From Lewinella sp. LCG006 (lineage in GTDB: Bacteria; Bacteroidota; Bacteroidia; Chitinophagales; Saprospiraceae), in the NCBI RefSeq assembly GCF_040784935.1, contig NZ_CP160680.1, positions 1,355,501 to 1,419,500 of the forward strand: 64,000 bases of DNA, in the 5' to 3' direction. The translations under genes and the position numbers were made by a program. Positions 7,481-16,527 of the stretch are shown in pieces; the stretch's first letter is position 1; each line of letters begins with the position of its first letter. A model generated the notes under the pieces. That model saw only the letters and a program-made list of their open reading frames with translations. It was not told the origin of the DNA and did not search any database.

Positions 7481-8437
7481 TCAATATACCGCTTCCGCAA
7501 TACGGCGAATAAGGGAAGAGTCACCCATGGTATAATAGTGAAGGCAGGGAACACCTGCGGCTTTCAGTTCTTTGCTTTGTGCAATACACCATTCTACACC
7601 TACTTCTTCTCTGGCTTCAGGGGTAGGGGCAGCGTTCATCGCTTTGACCAAATCATCGGGCATATCGATGTGAAACAGGCGCGGTATACTGTTGAGCTGG
7701 TATTTTTTGGTCAGCGGCTTAAGGCCTGGAACAATGGGTACGTTGATACCAATGGCGCGGCAGGCGTCGACGTATTCAAAGTATTTTTGGTTGTTGAAAA
7801 ACATCTGGGTTACGATGTAATTGGCTCCCGCGTCGATTTTGGCTTTGGTGTATTCCAGGTCGAGTTCCAGGTTGGGCGATTCGAAATGCTTTTCGGGGTA
7901 ACCCGCAATGCCAATGCAAAAATTGGTCGCCGCACCGTTGTCGATATTAGAGTCGAGGTATTTGCCGGCGTTCATGTCTGCTACTTGCTTGACGAGGTCG
8001 AGTGCAAATTCGTGGCCGCCTTCTTCGGGAATGAACCTCCCTTCGAATTTGCGCGCATCACCCCGTAGTGCGAGTACATTGTCAACATTGAGGAAGTTGA
8101 GATCGATGAGCGCATTTTCTGTATCTTCTGTGGTGAAGCCCCCACAGATCAGATGAGGGACGGCATCTACGCCGTAGCGGTGCATGATAGAGGCACAAAT
8201 ACCCACGGTACCCGGCCGCTTGCGGATAGCTGTTTTTTCGTAATAGCCGCTTTTCCTTTTCTTGTAAATAAACTCCTCCCGATGATAAGTAACATCAATA
8301 AAAGGAGGCTTAAATTCCATCAGGGGGTCAAGGGCGGCAAAGATGTCTTGCATACGCCCCCCCTTGAGCGGAGGCAGCACCTCGAAGGAGATCAGCGTTT
8401 GATCTTTAGCTTGTTCGAAGTATTCCGTGACTTTCAT
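7481..8437 (-). CDS. metF: Methylenetetrahydrofolate reductase
   Basis: A 318-residue protein from the ATG at 8437 (MKVTEYFEQAKDQ). FEVLPPLKGG replaces the usual FEFFPPK start motif, as is common in this phylum. Also visible are VTYH, HLICGGFT, NVLALRGD and NYIVTQMFFNNQKYFEYV, all MetF signatures. The enzyme is an FAD-dependent barrel that reduces 5,10-methylene-THF to 5-methyl-THF for methionine synthesis. No metH or riboswitch is seen nearby. GTAC repeat copy 2 follows its 3' end. Confidence 0.95.
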   Translation of the reverse strand: MKVTEYFEQAKDQTLISFEVLPPLKGGRMQDIFAALDPLMEFKPPFIDVTYHREEFIYKKRKSGYYEKTAIRKRPGTVGICASIMHRYGVDAVPHLICGGFTTEDTENALIDLNFLNVDNVLALRGDARKFEGRFIPEEGGHEFALDLVKQVADMNAGKYLDSNIDNGAATNFCIGIAGYPEKHFESPNLELDLEYTKAKIDAGANYIVTQMFFNNQKYFEYVDACRAIGINVPIVPGLKPLTKKYQLNSIPRLFHIDMPDDLVKAMNAAPTPEAREEVGVEWCIAQSKELKAAGVPCLHYYTMGDSSLIRRIAEAVY

Positions 8438-8848
8438 ATCATTTTTTGGGTGTGCGGGCAAAACTACGGATAAATTTGAGGCGGTGCAGTGCCAATTTGT
8501 CGGAAGGTAGTCAGCTTTTTGTCAGGAATTACGAAGGGTGAGGTATGCTTTAATGAACAGTGTCATTTTTTTTCAAGGCTCCCTGTCCTTTTTTGTGACG
8601 AAGCTCCTTGTCTTACGTCTAAATAAAAGTGCAACTGTTGCGAACATATACAGTGCTTGCAATAGTTTAAGAAAAGGTTAATGTAGTTGTAATTAGGGCA
8701 GATATGGAAGCGTTAAAGAAAAAACCTGCGATATTTGTCATGACAAACACAATACAACAGCCCTATCTAACGTAAATGAACCGATTAATATAAATTCATA
8801 ATAAAGAGTCGATTTCGACTTCCTTTTTTATACAAACCAATTAACAGA
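8438..8848. promoter_or_regulatory. 411-bp divergent intergenic region with two palindromes
   Basis: No gene is seen. It must hold the promoters of metF (leftward) and the lipoprotein gene (rightward). Two palindromes are candidate operators for the lipoprotein gene: TTTGTCATGACAAA (8734-8747, perfect) and AGTCGATTTCGACT (8807-8820). No RNA switch could be recognised. Confidence 0.35.
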
Positions 8849-9802
8849 ATGAAAAACTTTGTGCTAAAGTTAACCGGATTAGGACTAGTAATGGTCGCTT
8901 TATTTTTCTCTTCTTGTGGAGATGATCCTATCGTTGTAGATCCACTAGGTCCTGAAATTACCTTTGTTACTGATCCTGGCTTCCTGAGTGCTGACAGCGA
9001 AGTAATGTTGGGTGAGTCTTTCTCTGTGAAGGTGCGCCTGAGCAAAGGAGATGCTCAATTGAATACCCTGTCTATCAACGAAGGTAGTGACAAATTGGCT
9101 ACTTCTCGCTTCACTATCAACAGTGGTGCAGTTACTTCTAATAACCCTCTTTTGATCGTTGGAGCAGACAAAGACGGTGTTACTTACTCTATCGATATTG
9201 CACCAAGTGCTACAGCAGCTATTGGTGACTTCATTACTTACTCTTTTATTGTAGCTGATGAAGGTAATGAGACCGACCTGGTTGATATTGTGATCAATAT
9301 CACTGGTCCTGCTACCACTCCTTTGGATTCTACCATTCCTGGTGTATTGTTCAATCAAGCTGGCCCTGCTGGTACAGGTGGATTGGACTTGGATACGGGT
9401 ACCGGTACTGGTTCTGCTGCTGCGGAGTCTGAACTCCGTGACTTGGGATTAGATTGTACAATGGCTCCTGGTACTTTGAACTGGTTGCGCAAGATTGGTA
9501 CGATCAACGGTGCCATTATGGTGCGTGTAGACGCTACCCAGTTGGAGAACTTCACCTTTGACGGTGTAGATAACAAAGAGATTGTAAAGGATGCATACGA
9601 TACAGGTATTGCCTTAGCTGCGGGTACTTCTACCAACTGTGGTAGTGGCACTACCACTACTGTACAAAACACTGCTGATGTAGCCGTAGGTGATGTGTTC
9701 GCTGTGTTTGCTAACAGCAAGTACTACTTGTTCCAGGTAGACGACATCATCGAGAACAACACAGGTAACGATGATAGCTACGAGTTGACCATCAAGTTCT
9801 AA
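8849..9802 (+). CDS. Secreted lipoprotein with Ig-like repeats
   Basis: A 317-residue protein with a lipoprotein signal (MKNFVLKLTGLGLVMVALFF then SSC). The cysteine is followed by GDD, an acidic pattern compatible with surface export in Bacteroidota. The body is beta-rich and Thr/Ser/Gly/Asp-rich, with a stretch around residues 30-150 that resembles one or two Ig-like or cadherin-like modules (YSFIVADEGNETDLVDIVINI). The C-terminal half is unassigned. Function unknown, probably an outer-membrane or surface protein. It is monocistronic and has a strong terminator. Confidence 0.7.
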   Translation: MKNFVLKLTGLGLVMVALFFSSCGDDPIVVDPLGPEITFVTDPGFLSADSEVMLGESFSVKVRLSKGDAQLNTLSINEGSDKLATSRFTINSGAVTSNNPLLIVGADKDGVTYSIDIAPSATAAIGDFITYSFIVADEGNETDLVDIVINITGPATTPLDSTIPGVLFNQAGPAGTGGLDLDTGTGTGSAAAESELRDLGLDCTMAPGTLNWLRKIGTINGAIMVRVDATQLENFTFDGVDNKEIVKDAYDTGIALAAGTSTNCGSGTTTTVQNTADVAVGDVFAVFANSKYYLFQVDDIIENNTGNDDSYELTIKF

Positions 9803-9856
9803 GATTAGTCTTAGCTTTTGATAAAGGGATGCAGTCATTATACTGATTCCGGGCAG

Positions 9857-9888
9857 GGCCGAAAATTTCCAGTGGGAGATTTTCGGCC
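9857..9888 (+). terminator. Terminator of the lipoprotein gene
   Basis: GGCCGAAAAT (9857-9866) pairs perfectly with ATTTTCGGCC (9879-9888) across a 12-base loop, followed by TTTGCTGTTT. Lies 54 bases after the stop. The remainder of 9803-10148 shows nothing further. Confidence 0.75.
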
Positions 9889-10148
9889 TTTGCTGTTTAG
9901 CGCAGAGCAGAATTTCTGGGGGAGTGCGACACTCTCCGAGGTCGGATAGCTTTTGATACTTTTGGGGCTACCAATATTTGACCTCTGCCGAGGTCAGTTT
10001 TCACAGCTCGTTCCTTTTACCTTCCAGAGACAACGTAGTTTGGAGATTAACAAGCGCAATGGTTGCTTTACAAGATTACCAATATTTGTCCTTACCGCAA
10101 TTTTCTGGAATTTCTCTTATCTTCGAAATTCTCACAACTCCCTCCAAT

Positions 10149-10742
10149 ATGCCCGAGATTACCGAAGTTTTTTATCCTCCACATCGCGCTGCCTGGCGCG
10201 ATTGGCTCCAAGAGCATCACCAGACGAAGACCGAAATATGGCTACAGTTGTTTCGTAAAGACACGGGTAAGCCCTCGCTGTCTTATGACGACCTCGTGGA
10301 AGAATGCCTGTGTTTTGGCTGGATCGACGGTGTGGCAAAGAAGCTCGACGAAGAAAGCCGCGTGCAAAGAATTACACCCCGCCGGACGAAAAAGAGTTTC
10401 TTGTCGGAGCTGAACCGCCAGCGATTTTGGAAGCTACAGCATCTGGGGTTGATGACGCCTGCAGGCCTGGCACCGGCCATTGTCGACCAGATCGGCAGCC
10501 CCGATGATCCTTTTGAAATACCGGAGTGGATAGCCGCTCAGCTTCAAGCAGAGGAACAGGTGTGGGAGAATTTTCAGAACTTTCCTCATTTCTACCAGCG
10601 GTTAAAAGTAGGTTGGATAGAAGAACCTGGTTCTTCTCGTAAAGAGGTCTCCCAACAGCGCCTGGATTATCTGATTAAAATGACCGCGCAAGGGAAGCAG
10701 TACGGCACCCAGCCTTTGTTAGGGATAATGGACGATATTTAA
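10149..10742 (+). CDS. YdeI/OmpD-associated family protein
   Basis: A 197-residue protein from the ATG at 10149 (MPEITEVFYPPHRAAWRDWL); the frame is open upstream but that extension looks unrelated. Motifs of the family are EIWLQLFRKDTGK, DDLVEECLCFGWIDG and a lysine/arginine-rich ITPRRTKKSF. The YdeI/OmdA family has been linked to peptide or bacteriocin resistance in enterobacteria, but the biochemical role is unclear. Cytoplasmic. It ends 54 bp before scoA on the same strand, so co-transcription is possible. Confidence 0.8.
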   Translation: MPEITEVFYPPHRAAWRDWLQEHHQTKTEIWLQLFRKDTGKPSLSYDDLVEECLCFGWIDGVAKKLDEESRVQRITPRRTKKSFLSELNRQRFWKLQHLGLMTPAGLAPAIVDQIGSPDDPFEIPEWIAAQLQAEEQVWENFQNFPHFYQRLKVGWIEEPGSSRKEVSQQRLDYLIKMTAQGKQYGTQPLLGIMDDI

Positions 10743-10796
10743 ACGATTGTCCACAAGGATGGTTAACTTTGGGGCTGCCGAATAAAACCAAAAGAA

Positions 10797-11495
10797 ATGA
10801 ATAAAGTTGTTGCCAATGCACAAGCTGCCATCCGTGGAATAACCGATGGGATGACCATCATGCTGGGAGGCTTTGGCTTGTGTGGAATACCGGAAAACTG
10901 TATTGCGGCCCTGGTAGAAGCGGGCATTACCGATCTGACTTGTATCTCGAACAATGCCGGGGTAGATGATTTTGGATTGGGTTTGCTTTTACAGAAAAAG
11001 CAGATCAGGAAGATGATCTCCTCTTATGTGGGGGAGAATGATGAATTTGAGCGCCAAATGCTCAGTGGAGAGTTGGAGGTAGACCTCATCCCTCAAGGGT
11101 CATTGGCGGCACGTTGCCAGGCGGGCGGTGCGGGTGTCCCCGCGTTTTTTACGCCAGCAGGCTACGGTACGGAAGTAGCGGAAGGCAAAGAAGTACGCTA
11201 TTTCAACGGCAAACCTCACATTCTGGAGAATGCCCTGACGGCAGACTTCGCCATTGTAAAAGCCTGGAAAGGCGATCGTTTTGGTAACCTGATCTACAAA
11301 GGTACGGCGCGTAACTTTAACCCCGTGATGGCCACTGCGGGTAAAATCACCATCGCAGAAGTAGAAGAGTTGGTAGAGCCCGGAGAGCTTGACCCCAACT
11401 TTGTGCACACTCCCGGAGTGTTTGTACAGCGTATTTTTCAAGGGGAGCATTACGAGAAGCGAATTGAGCAGCGCACGGTGCGGCAGCGAGGGTAG
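10797..11495 (+). CDS. scoA: 3-oxoacid CoA-transferase, subunit A
   Basis: A 232-residue protein with the CoA-transferase family I alpha-subunit pattern: [34 protein letters not shown] and [20 protein letters not shown]. With subunit B it transfers CoA from succinyl-CoA to acetoacetate or a similar 3-oxoacid, feeding ketone or branched-chain acid breakdown. The C-terminus ([13 protein letters not shown]) is intact. The partner gene scoB lies 1.6 kb downstream because an IS4-type element has inserted in the gap; without it the genes would be about 150 bp apart. Confidence 0.93.
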   Translation: MNKVVANAQAAIRGITDGMTIMLGGFGLCGIPENCIAALVEAGITDLTCISNNAGVDDFGLGLLLQKKQIRKMISSYVGENDEFERQMLSGELEVDLIPQGSLAARCQAGGAGVPAFFTPAGYGTEVAEGKEVRYFNGKPHILENALTADFAIVKAWKGDRFGNLIYKGTARNFNPVMATAGKITIAEVEELVEPGELDPNFVHTPGVFVQRIFQGEHYEKRIEQRTVRQRG

Positions 11496-11539
11496 CTTAT
11501 TTGCCGCAGAGACGCGGATCTGCCTGCCAGCAAGCTGGC

Positions 11540-13006
11540 CTACCGTATATACACATCTTCTCTTAATTTTGCATATTAAAGAATACATGTCAAAAAAGTG
11601 AGCAAATGGGGTTATTTCTTGACAAGCGACTAGATGTTCGCTATGTTGGGCTGTTAGTGGCTATGTCATCGAGGCAGAGCGTTATTTTGCGTCAGTGTGC
11701 AAAGAATCGCAGCGAGGAGGTTGCTTTTGGCCGGTTTGTTAATAATCCATCTGTCACACCATCGCTTATGATACAATCAGCCTGTGAACGCACTGCCGCC
11801 CAGAGTAAAGGGCGGGATGTATTAATGATTTGTGATACCTCTACCGTTGGGTTCGGTATCAATAGTAAAGCCAAAGGCTTATCGGAGATCGGCGATGGCC
11901 GGGGTCAAGGCTTTTTTTTGCATCCGGTAATCAGCATGGATGCTCATACCCATCATTGCTTAGGCTTAGCCTCTGCTCAATTATATGATCGTAAACAGTA
12001 CGCTGTTGATAAAGCTCAGCGGAGACGAGATCGTAATAGAGAAAAGCTAGAAGAAAAAGAGTCTTATCGCTGGTACGAAGAAATAGAAAAGGCGGTAAGC
12101 TACAATCAGGGAGCCAAGAGTCAAACAGTAGTAGCAGACCGAGAAGCTGATATCTATGAGTTATTGGTCTTACTTACAGCACTGGGGGTAGACTTTGTTA
12201 TTCGTAGTTCTCAAAACCGCAAGCTAAAGGAGGTTGATCACAATAAACTACAACAGGCGCTGGATGCTCAACCTCTACAAGGACAATATTCAATAGCCTT
12301 GCCAGCGACCGATAAGCGTACGGCTCATACGGCGGAGTTAGAAGTTAAATGGGTTACAATTGATTTAGCGCGTCCACGTTCTGGTACGGGGACAAAACAC
12401 CTCGTAGACCGACAAAAAGTAACGGTTATTGAAGTACGTGAAAAGCCAGCTAGCGTGGTAGGTAAGGAAAAGCCTATCTATTGGCGATTACTCACTTCGC
12501 ACAGCATCCAGAGTATGGATGACGCTTTACGTATAATCGGCTATTATGTACAGCGCTGGGTGATCGAGCAAGTCTTTCGGACATTGAAAAAGAAAGGAAT
12601 GGACGTTCAATCGGCACAAGTATCAAATGCAGCTGCACTCAAGAACCTTACGGTACTGGCGCTGATCAGTTCTATAAGAGTGATGCAGCTAGTTCAAGCT
12701 CGCGATGAACCTCAAGACTTAGGTATTGAGGCTGGGTTTGAGCCCAAAGTAATCAAAGTCATTGAGCGAATCAATCCTCAACTAGAAGGTAATACCGAGA
12801 AATTGAAAAATCCTTATCCGCCTAATTCTTTATCCTTCGCAGCATGGGTCGTTGCTAGGCTCGGAGGATGGTCAGGCTACGCTTCTCAACGCCCTGCTGG
12901 GCCAATAACGATGTGGAACGGCCTACGACGGCTCAACGAATTTGTGCAGGCAATGGACATGCTAAACCTACATTCGGAATTTGAAGGAGATGTGTATATA
13001 CGGTAG
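11540..13006 (+). mobile_element. IS4-family insertion sequence between scoA and scoB
   Basis: Terminal inverted repeats: CTACCGTATATACACATCT at 11540-11558 and its exact reverse complement at 12988-13006 (19 bp). The flanking direct repeat is CAAGCTGGC, 9 bp, at 11531-11539 and 13007-13015. The boundary is ambiguous, because the sequence equally allows 18-bp ends (11541-13005) with an 11-bp duplication, GCAAGCTGGCC. Both lengths occur in the IS4 family. One transposase gene fills the element. Perfect ends and an intact duplication suggest recent insertion. Confidence 0.92.
11606..13006 (+). CDS. IS4-family transposase
   Basis: A 466-residue DDE transposase. Candidate catalytic residues are D77 (MICDTSTVGFG), the second Asp in VADREADIYELL, and the Glu in YYVQRWVIEQVFRTLKKKG. 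That last block fits the IS4 signature Y-(2)-R-(3)-E-(6)-K exactly. The frame appears complete. Its TAG stop lies on the last bases of the element: depending on the boundary chosen, the final G belongs either to the inverted repeat or to the target. Confidence 0.93.
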   Translation: MGLFLDKRLDVRYVGLLVAMSSRQSVILRQCAKNRSEEVAFGRFVNNPSVTPSLMIQSACERTAAQSKGRDVLMICDTSTVGFGINSKAKGLSEIGDGRGQGFFLHPVISMDAHTHHCLGLASAQLYDRKQYAVDKAQRRRDRNREKLEEKESYRWYEEIEKAVSYNQGAKSQTVVADREADIYELLVLLTALGVDFVIRSSQNRKLKEVDHNKLQQALDAQPLQGQYSIALPATDKRTAHTAELEVKWVTIDLARPRSGTGTKHLVDRQKVTVIEVREKPASVVGKEKPIYWRLLTSHSIQSMDDALRIIGYYVQRWVIEQVFRTLKKKGMDVQSAQVSNAAALKNLTVLALISSIRVMQLVQARDEPQDLGIEAGFEPKVIKVIERINPQLEGNTEKLKNPYPPNSLSFAAWVVARLGGWSGYASQRPAGPITMWNGLRRLNEFVQAMDMLNLHSEFEGDVYIR

Positions 13007-13124
13007 CAAGCTGGCCTTGCAGGCTAAGAAAACTCCGCGCCCTGTCTGCTGTCAGGCAGGCTCCGCAGCTAGAAAAAAATAAGTGTGTTGAGTCTCTATT
13101 AGAGAAGTTTAAAAAAAGAAGTCG

Positions 13125-13778
13125 ATGTTAGATAAAACAGGAATTGCAAAACGCATTGCGCAGGAACTACGGGATGGTTGGTACGTGAATCTGGGGATCG
13201 GTATACCGACCTTGATTGCGAACTACGTGCCCGAAGGCCTGAATGTGGTTTTTCAATCTGAGAACGGGATCATGGGCATGGGGCCTTTTCCTTACGAAGG
13301 AGAAGAGGATGCCGATATGATCAACGCCGGCAAGCAGACGATCACCGCGCTGCCCGGAGCAGCGATCTTTGATTCGGCCACCAGCTTTGCGATGATTCGC
13401 GGGCAGCACATTCAGCTCACGGTGCTGGGCGCGATGGAAGTGGCCGACAACGGCGATATCGCCAACTGGAAGATACCAGGAAAGATGGTGAAAGGAATGG
13501 GAGGTGCGATGGATTTGGTGGCTTCCGCCGAAAACATCATCGTAGCCATGATGCATACCAATCGGAAAGGGGAATCGAAGCTGCTTCGCCAATGCACTTT
13601 GCCACTGACTGGGGTACAATGTGTAAAAAAAATAGTGACCGACCTGGCCGTATTGGACGTGACGCCAAATGGCTTTAAACTCATAGAACGTGCACCAGGA
13701 GTATCGGTAGAAGAGATCAAAGCAGCTACCGAAGGCCGTTTGATCATTGAAGGCGAAGTGCCGGAAATGGTTTTATAG
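13125..13778 (+). CDS. scoB: 3-oxoacid CoA-transferase, subunit B
   Basis: A 217-residue protein starting MLDKTGIAKRIAQELRDG. It has the beta-subunit pattern VNLGIGIPTLIANYVPEG and the catalytic glutamate block FQSENGIMGMGPFP (E46), then GQHIQLTVLGAMEVADNGD. In this family the Glu carries the covalent CoA thioester intermediate. It needs the scoA product to work. The IS4 element upstream separates it from the scoA promoter, so its expression may now depend on read-through or on a new promoter. Confidence 0.93.
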   Translation: MLDKTGIAKRIAQELRDGWYVNLGIGIPTLIANYVPEGLNVVFQSENGIMGMGPFPYEGEEDADMINAGKQTITALPGAAIFDSATSFAMIRGQHIQLTVLGAMEVADNGDIANWKIPGKMVKGMGGAMDLVASAENIIVAMMHTNRKGESKLLRQCTLPLTGVQCVKKIVTDLAVLDVTPNGFKLIERAPGVSVEEIKAATEGRLIIEGEVPEMVL

Positions 13779-13839
13779 GATGAGGAATATCCTTGGTGTA
13801 TTGCCTGAGTGGGATTTTTATACGGGGATATTCCTCATC
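13779..13839 (+). terminator. Hairpin directly after scoB
   Basis: GATGAGGAATATCC (13779-13792) pairs perfectly with GGATATTCCTCATC (13826-13839) with a 33-base loop. The left arm starts on the base after the scoB stop and the right arm abuts GTAC repeat copy 3. No T tract, so terminator function is inferred. Confidence 0.5.
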
Positions 13840-13919
13840 GTACTTGGTACTTAGTACTGGGTATTAGGATTTTGTTAGCCCATTGGTCTAACTGATCTAA
13901 GTACCCTGTACCAAGTACC
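13840..13919. repeat. GTAC-rich dispersed palindromic repeat, copy 3
   Basis: Left half reads GTACTTGGTACTTAGTACTG then GGTATTAGGATTTT; right half ends AAGTACCCTGTACCAAGTACC in the opposite sense. This is the second complete two-half copy in the window (compare 890-970). The rest of 13920-14047 is a GC-rich leader that ends GGGAGCGCCCAAAA just before lptC. Confidence 0.6.
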
Positions 13920-14047
13920 ATCCACCTCGCATGCGCTAAGGATGGTAACAGGCCCCGCAGGGGAGACCCGGTGCAGCCGGGGCCGAACGAAGAGAGCTGT
14001 GGACAGCCTGACCCCAGCGGGGGAGCGCCCAAAAAACAAAACAAGAA

Positions 14048-14593
14048 ATGAAAAGGCTACTATTGCTGTGTACATTGTTGGGAATAGGGCTACTGGCCTG
14101 TGAAAACGACCTGGCTGAAGTAGACGACTTGCAGCAGCTACTGGATGTGAAAGTGGAACGCGTGGAAGGTGTGGAGATACTGTACAGCGATTCGGCGCAG
14201 GTGAAGGTGCGGATAACGGGGCCAGTGATGCTGAATAACCTGGATCGTACGGAACCCTACCAGGAGTTTGTGGAAGGGATACTGGTAGAGTTTTTTGGGG
14301 AAGAAGAGAAGGTGACCAGTACGATGGTGGCCAAATATGCGATACGCTACGACCGCCGTGGAGAAGTGATTGTGCGGGACAGTGTGGTGTGGCAAAGTAT
14401 AGACAGACAGAAGCTGGAGACGGAAGAACTGATCTGGCGAGAAAAGGAGGAAGAGGTGTTTACGAAGAAATTTGCGCGAATAACTACTGCCAGGGAGATC
14501 ATAGAAGGCTATGGATTCAGAGCGAACCAGGATTTTTCGAATGCTAAAATCCAGCAGGTAGAAGGTATCATATCCGTAGATGAACAGCAGTAA
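14048..14593 (+). CDS. lptC: LPS export protein LptC
   Basis: A 181-residue protein with a lipoprotein-type signal ([18 protein letters not shown]). The LptC-type body contains [17 protein letters not shown], then [13 protein letters not shown], and the late block [18 protein letters not shown]. LptC lies at the inner membrane and passes lipopolysaccharide from LptB2FG to the periplasmic bridge. A lipobox instead of a membrane anchor is usual in Bacteroidota. lpxD follows 20 bp downstream, forming a lipid A / LPS export operon. Confidence 0.85.
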   Translation: MKRLLLLCTLLGIGLLACENDLAEVDDLQQLLDVKVERVEGVEILYSDSAQVKVRITGPVMLNNLDRTEPYQEFVEGILVEFFGEEEKVTSTMVAKYAIRYDRRGEVIVRDSVVWQSIDRQKLETEELIWREKEEEVFTKKFARITTAREIIEGYGFRANQDFSNAKIQQVEGIISVDEQQ

Positions 14594-14613
14594 AAAATAA
14601 AAATATTCTATTT

Positions 14614-15540
14614 ATGAAGTTTCCATTACCGCTGCCCGTTGGAGAATTGGCGGAGCAGATAGGTGCGAAATTGTTGGGTGATCCGGACTTGCTGGCAACC
14701 GGGATCAACGAAGTACACCACGTAGAAGCTGGGGATATTACTTTTGTGGACGTGGAGAAATACTACGCCAAAGCCCTGGGCTCGGCAGCGACGATCATCC
14801 TGATTAACAAAGCTGCTGAAGTACCTGAAGGGAAGGCGTTGCTAGTGGTTGAGGATCCGTTTACAACGTACAACAATCTGGTGTGGCGTTATCGCCCCTG
14901 GCAACCGCTACAGCGGAATATAGCAACCAGTGCGCTGATTGGAGAAGGCACCACGATAGAGCCGGGGGCTGTAATAGGCGACCATGTGGTGATAGGTAAA
15001 AATTGCTATATCCAGGCCAATGCTTATATCGGTGACCACTCGGTAATGGGGGATGAAGTAATTGTGCAAGCGGGTGCGGTGATTGGGAGCGATGCTTTTT
15101 ATTTCAAGAAGACGTCGGCTGGATTCCACAAATGGCGCTCTGGTGGGCGGGTGGTACTGGAAGACCGGGTGGATATTGGCGCCAATTGCACCATCAACCG
15201 GGGTGTATCGAGCGACACGATCATTGGTGCGGGCAGCAAGCTCGATTGTCAGGTGCAGATTGGGCACGATACCAAAGTTGGGAAGAAGTGTCTGTTTGCT
15301 GCGCAAGTGGGCATAGCAGGCAACTGTACCATTGGCAACGAAGTGGTGATCTACGGTCAGGCGGGGGTTGCCCAGAATATTACCATCGGTGACAAGGCCA
15401 TGATCTCGGCGAAAGCCGGCGTGAGTAAAGATCTGGAAGGAGGGAAAGCCTATTTCGGGATTCCGGCACAGGAGGCACGCGATGCCTACCGCGAACTGGC
15501 AGCCTTGAGGCAATTGCCCGATTTTTTGCGGAAGAAATAA
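14614..15540 (+). CDS. lpxD: UDP-3-O-acylglucosamine N-acyltransferase (LpxD-like)
   Basis: A 308-residue protein. Residues 1-100 form the N-terminal LpxD domain ([20 protein letters not shown] is typical), and residues 105-290 are hexapeptide repeats of a left-handed helix. The likely catalytic histidine is H218 in [11 protein letters not shown]. LpxD adds the N-linked acyl chain to UDP-3-O-acyl-glucosamine in lipid A synthesis. It is shorter than the E. coli enzyme (about 340) and lacks part of the C-terminal helices; some Bacteroidota carry a second LpxD-like gene, so it may be a paralogue. It pairs with lptC. Confidence 0.85.
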   Translation: MKFPLPLPVGELAEQIGAKLLGDPDLLATGINEVHHVEAGDITFVDVEKYYAKALGSAATIILINKAAEVPEGKALLVVEDPFTTYNNLVWRYRPWQPLQRNIATSALIGEGTTIEPGAVIGDHVVIGKNCYIQANAYIGDHSVMGDEVIVQAGAVIGSDAFYFKKTSAGFHKWRSGGRVVLEDRVDIGANCTINRGVSSDTIIGAGSKLDCQVQIGHDTKVGKKCLFAAQVGIAGNCTIGNEVVIYGQAGVAQNITIGDKAMISAKAGVSKDLEGGKAYFGIPAQEARDAYRELAALRQLPDFLRKK

Positions 15541-15648
15541 ACGCTTTATCGATTCTTTTCGAAGGGAAAGCTCTAAACCAAAAGACTGGTCTTTAAGACG
15601 ATCTATCTTGCAAGACCAAGATCGCCAATGTACTCCGAGGTCAGTACC

Positions 15649-16467
15649 CTACATGGTGCTGTGCCCCATCACCCTCTCCGGATACGTATACACATTGAGT
15701 CGATCTCTGCGGAGGAAGCCGATCAGGGTCATGCCTGTCTCTTCGGCCAGTTGGATGGCTAGGGAGGAGGGCGCGCCGATGGCCGCTAAGATGGGAGTAC
15801 CTGCCGTAGCCGCCTTTTGTACCAATTCGTAACTGATACGGCCACTGAGCAAGACGAGCTTGTCGCGCCAAGGGAATTGTGCCTGGAGCATGCTGTTGCC
15901 GATAAGTTTGTCGAGCGCATTGTGGCGGCCTACATCTTCTTGTAAGAAGAGGAGTTGGCCGTAGCTATCGAAGAGGGCGGCAGCGTGGATACCACCCGTT
16001 TGGCTAAATAAATGTTGCTGTTGGGTAAGTGCTTGTGGCAGCTGGGTGAGGACCTCTGGCGAGACGATGGGTTGGCCAGGGATTGGGAAGTGGTAAAGGG
16101 TGCGTTCAAGTTGTTCAAGGTCAGTTTTGCCGCAAAGGCCACAACTGGAATTGGTATACCCGAAGCGGTGGTAGTTGGCGGGCTGGAAATCTACCTGGGC
16201 TGCTAGCGTTACGAGAGCTTCAGAAGGGCTGATCAGTTTGATGGCTGCGATGTCGCTGGCCCGCTGAATGATGCCTTCGGTGAAGAGGTAGCCGTAGATG
16301 AGGGCTTCGTCGTTGCCTGGGGAGCGCATGGTGATAGCGAGATCGATGGTTTCGTCTTGCTGCGCATCATAGATACCGATACTTAAGGGCCATTCAGGAG
16401 TGATGGCATCGTCGGGGAGGCTGCGCCACTGCCCGTTTTCCCAGCGGAGGGTGGTTTTTGATTTCAG
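15649..16467 (-). CDS. fdhD: FdhD sulfurtransferase, start codon missing or non-standard
   Basis: The conserved part begins at least at RWENGQWRSLPDDA (upstream of 16329) and runs through ITMRSPGNDEALIYGYLFTE, the cysteine pair SSCGLCGK and DVGRHNALDKLIG to a stop at 15649. FdhD passes sulfur from IscS-type desulfurases to the molybdenum cofactor of formate-dehydrogenase-type enzymes. The first ATG in frame (16329) lies inside a conserved block, so starting there would cut about 45 residues. Between it and an in-frame stop at 16471-16473 there is no ATG, GTG or TTG; only a CTG at 16467. An IS3 element lies 17 bp beyond that stop. The gene may use CTG or have lost its start. Confidence 0.8.
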   Translation of the reverse strand: MKSKTTLRWENGQWRSLPDDAITPEWPLSIGIYDAQQDETIDLAITMRSPGNDEALIYGYLFTEGIIQRASDIAAIKLISPSEALVTLAAQVDFQPANYHRFGYTNSSCGLCGKTDLEQLERTLYHFPIPGQPIVSPEVLTQLPQALTQQQHLFSQTGGIHAAALFDSYGQLLFLQEDVGRHNALDKLIGNSMLQAQFPWRDKLVLLSGRISYELVQKAATAGTPILAAIGAPSSLAIQLAEETGMTLIGFLRRDRLNVYTYPERVMGHSTM

Positions 16468-16527
16468 ATTTCAGATTTTTGGTTTGGTTGTGTGTGTGCC
16501 TAAAATAGGTTGACAAAATTGGGTGAA

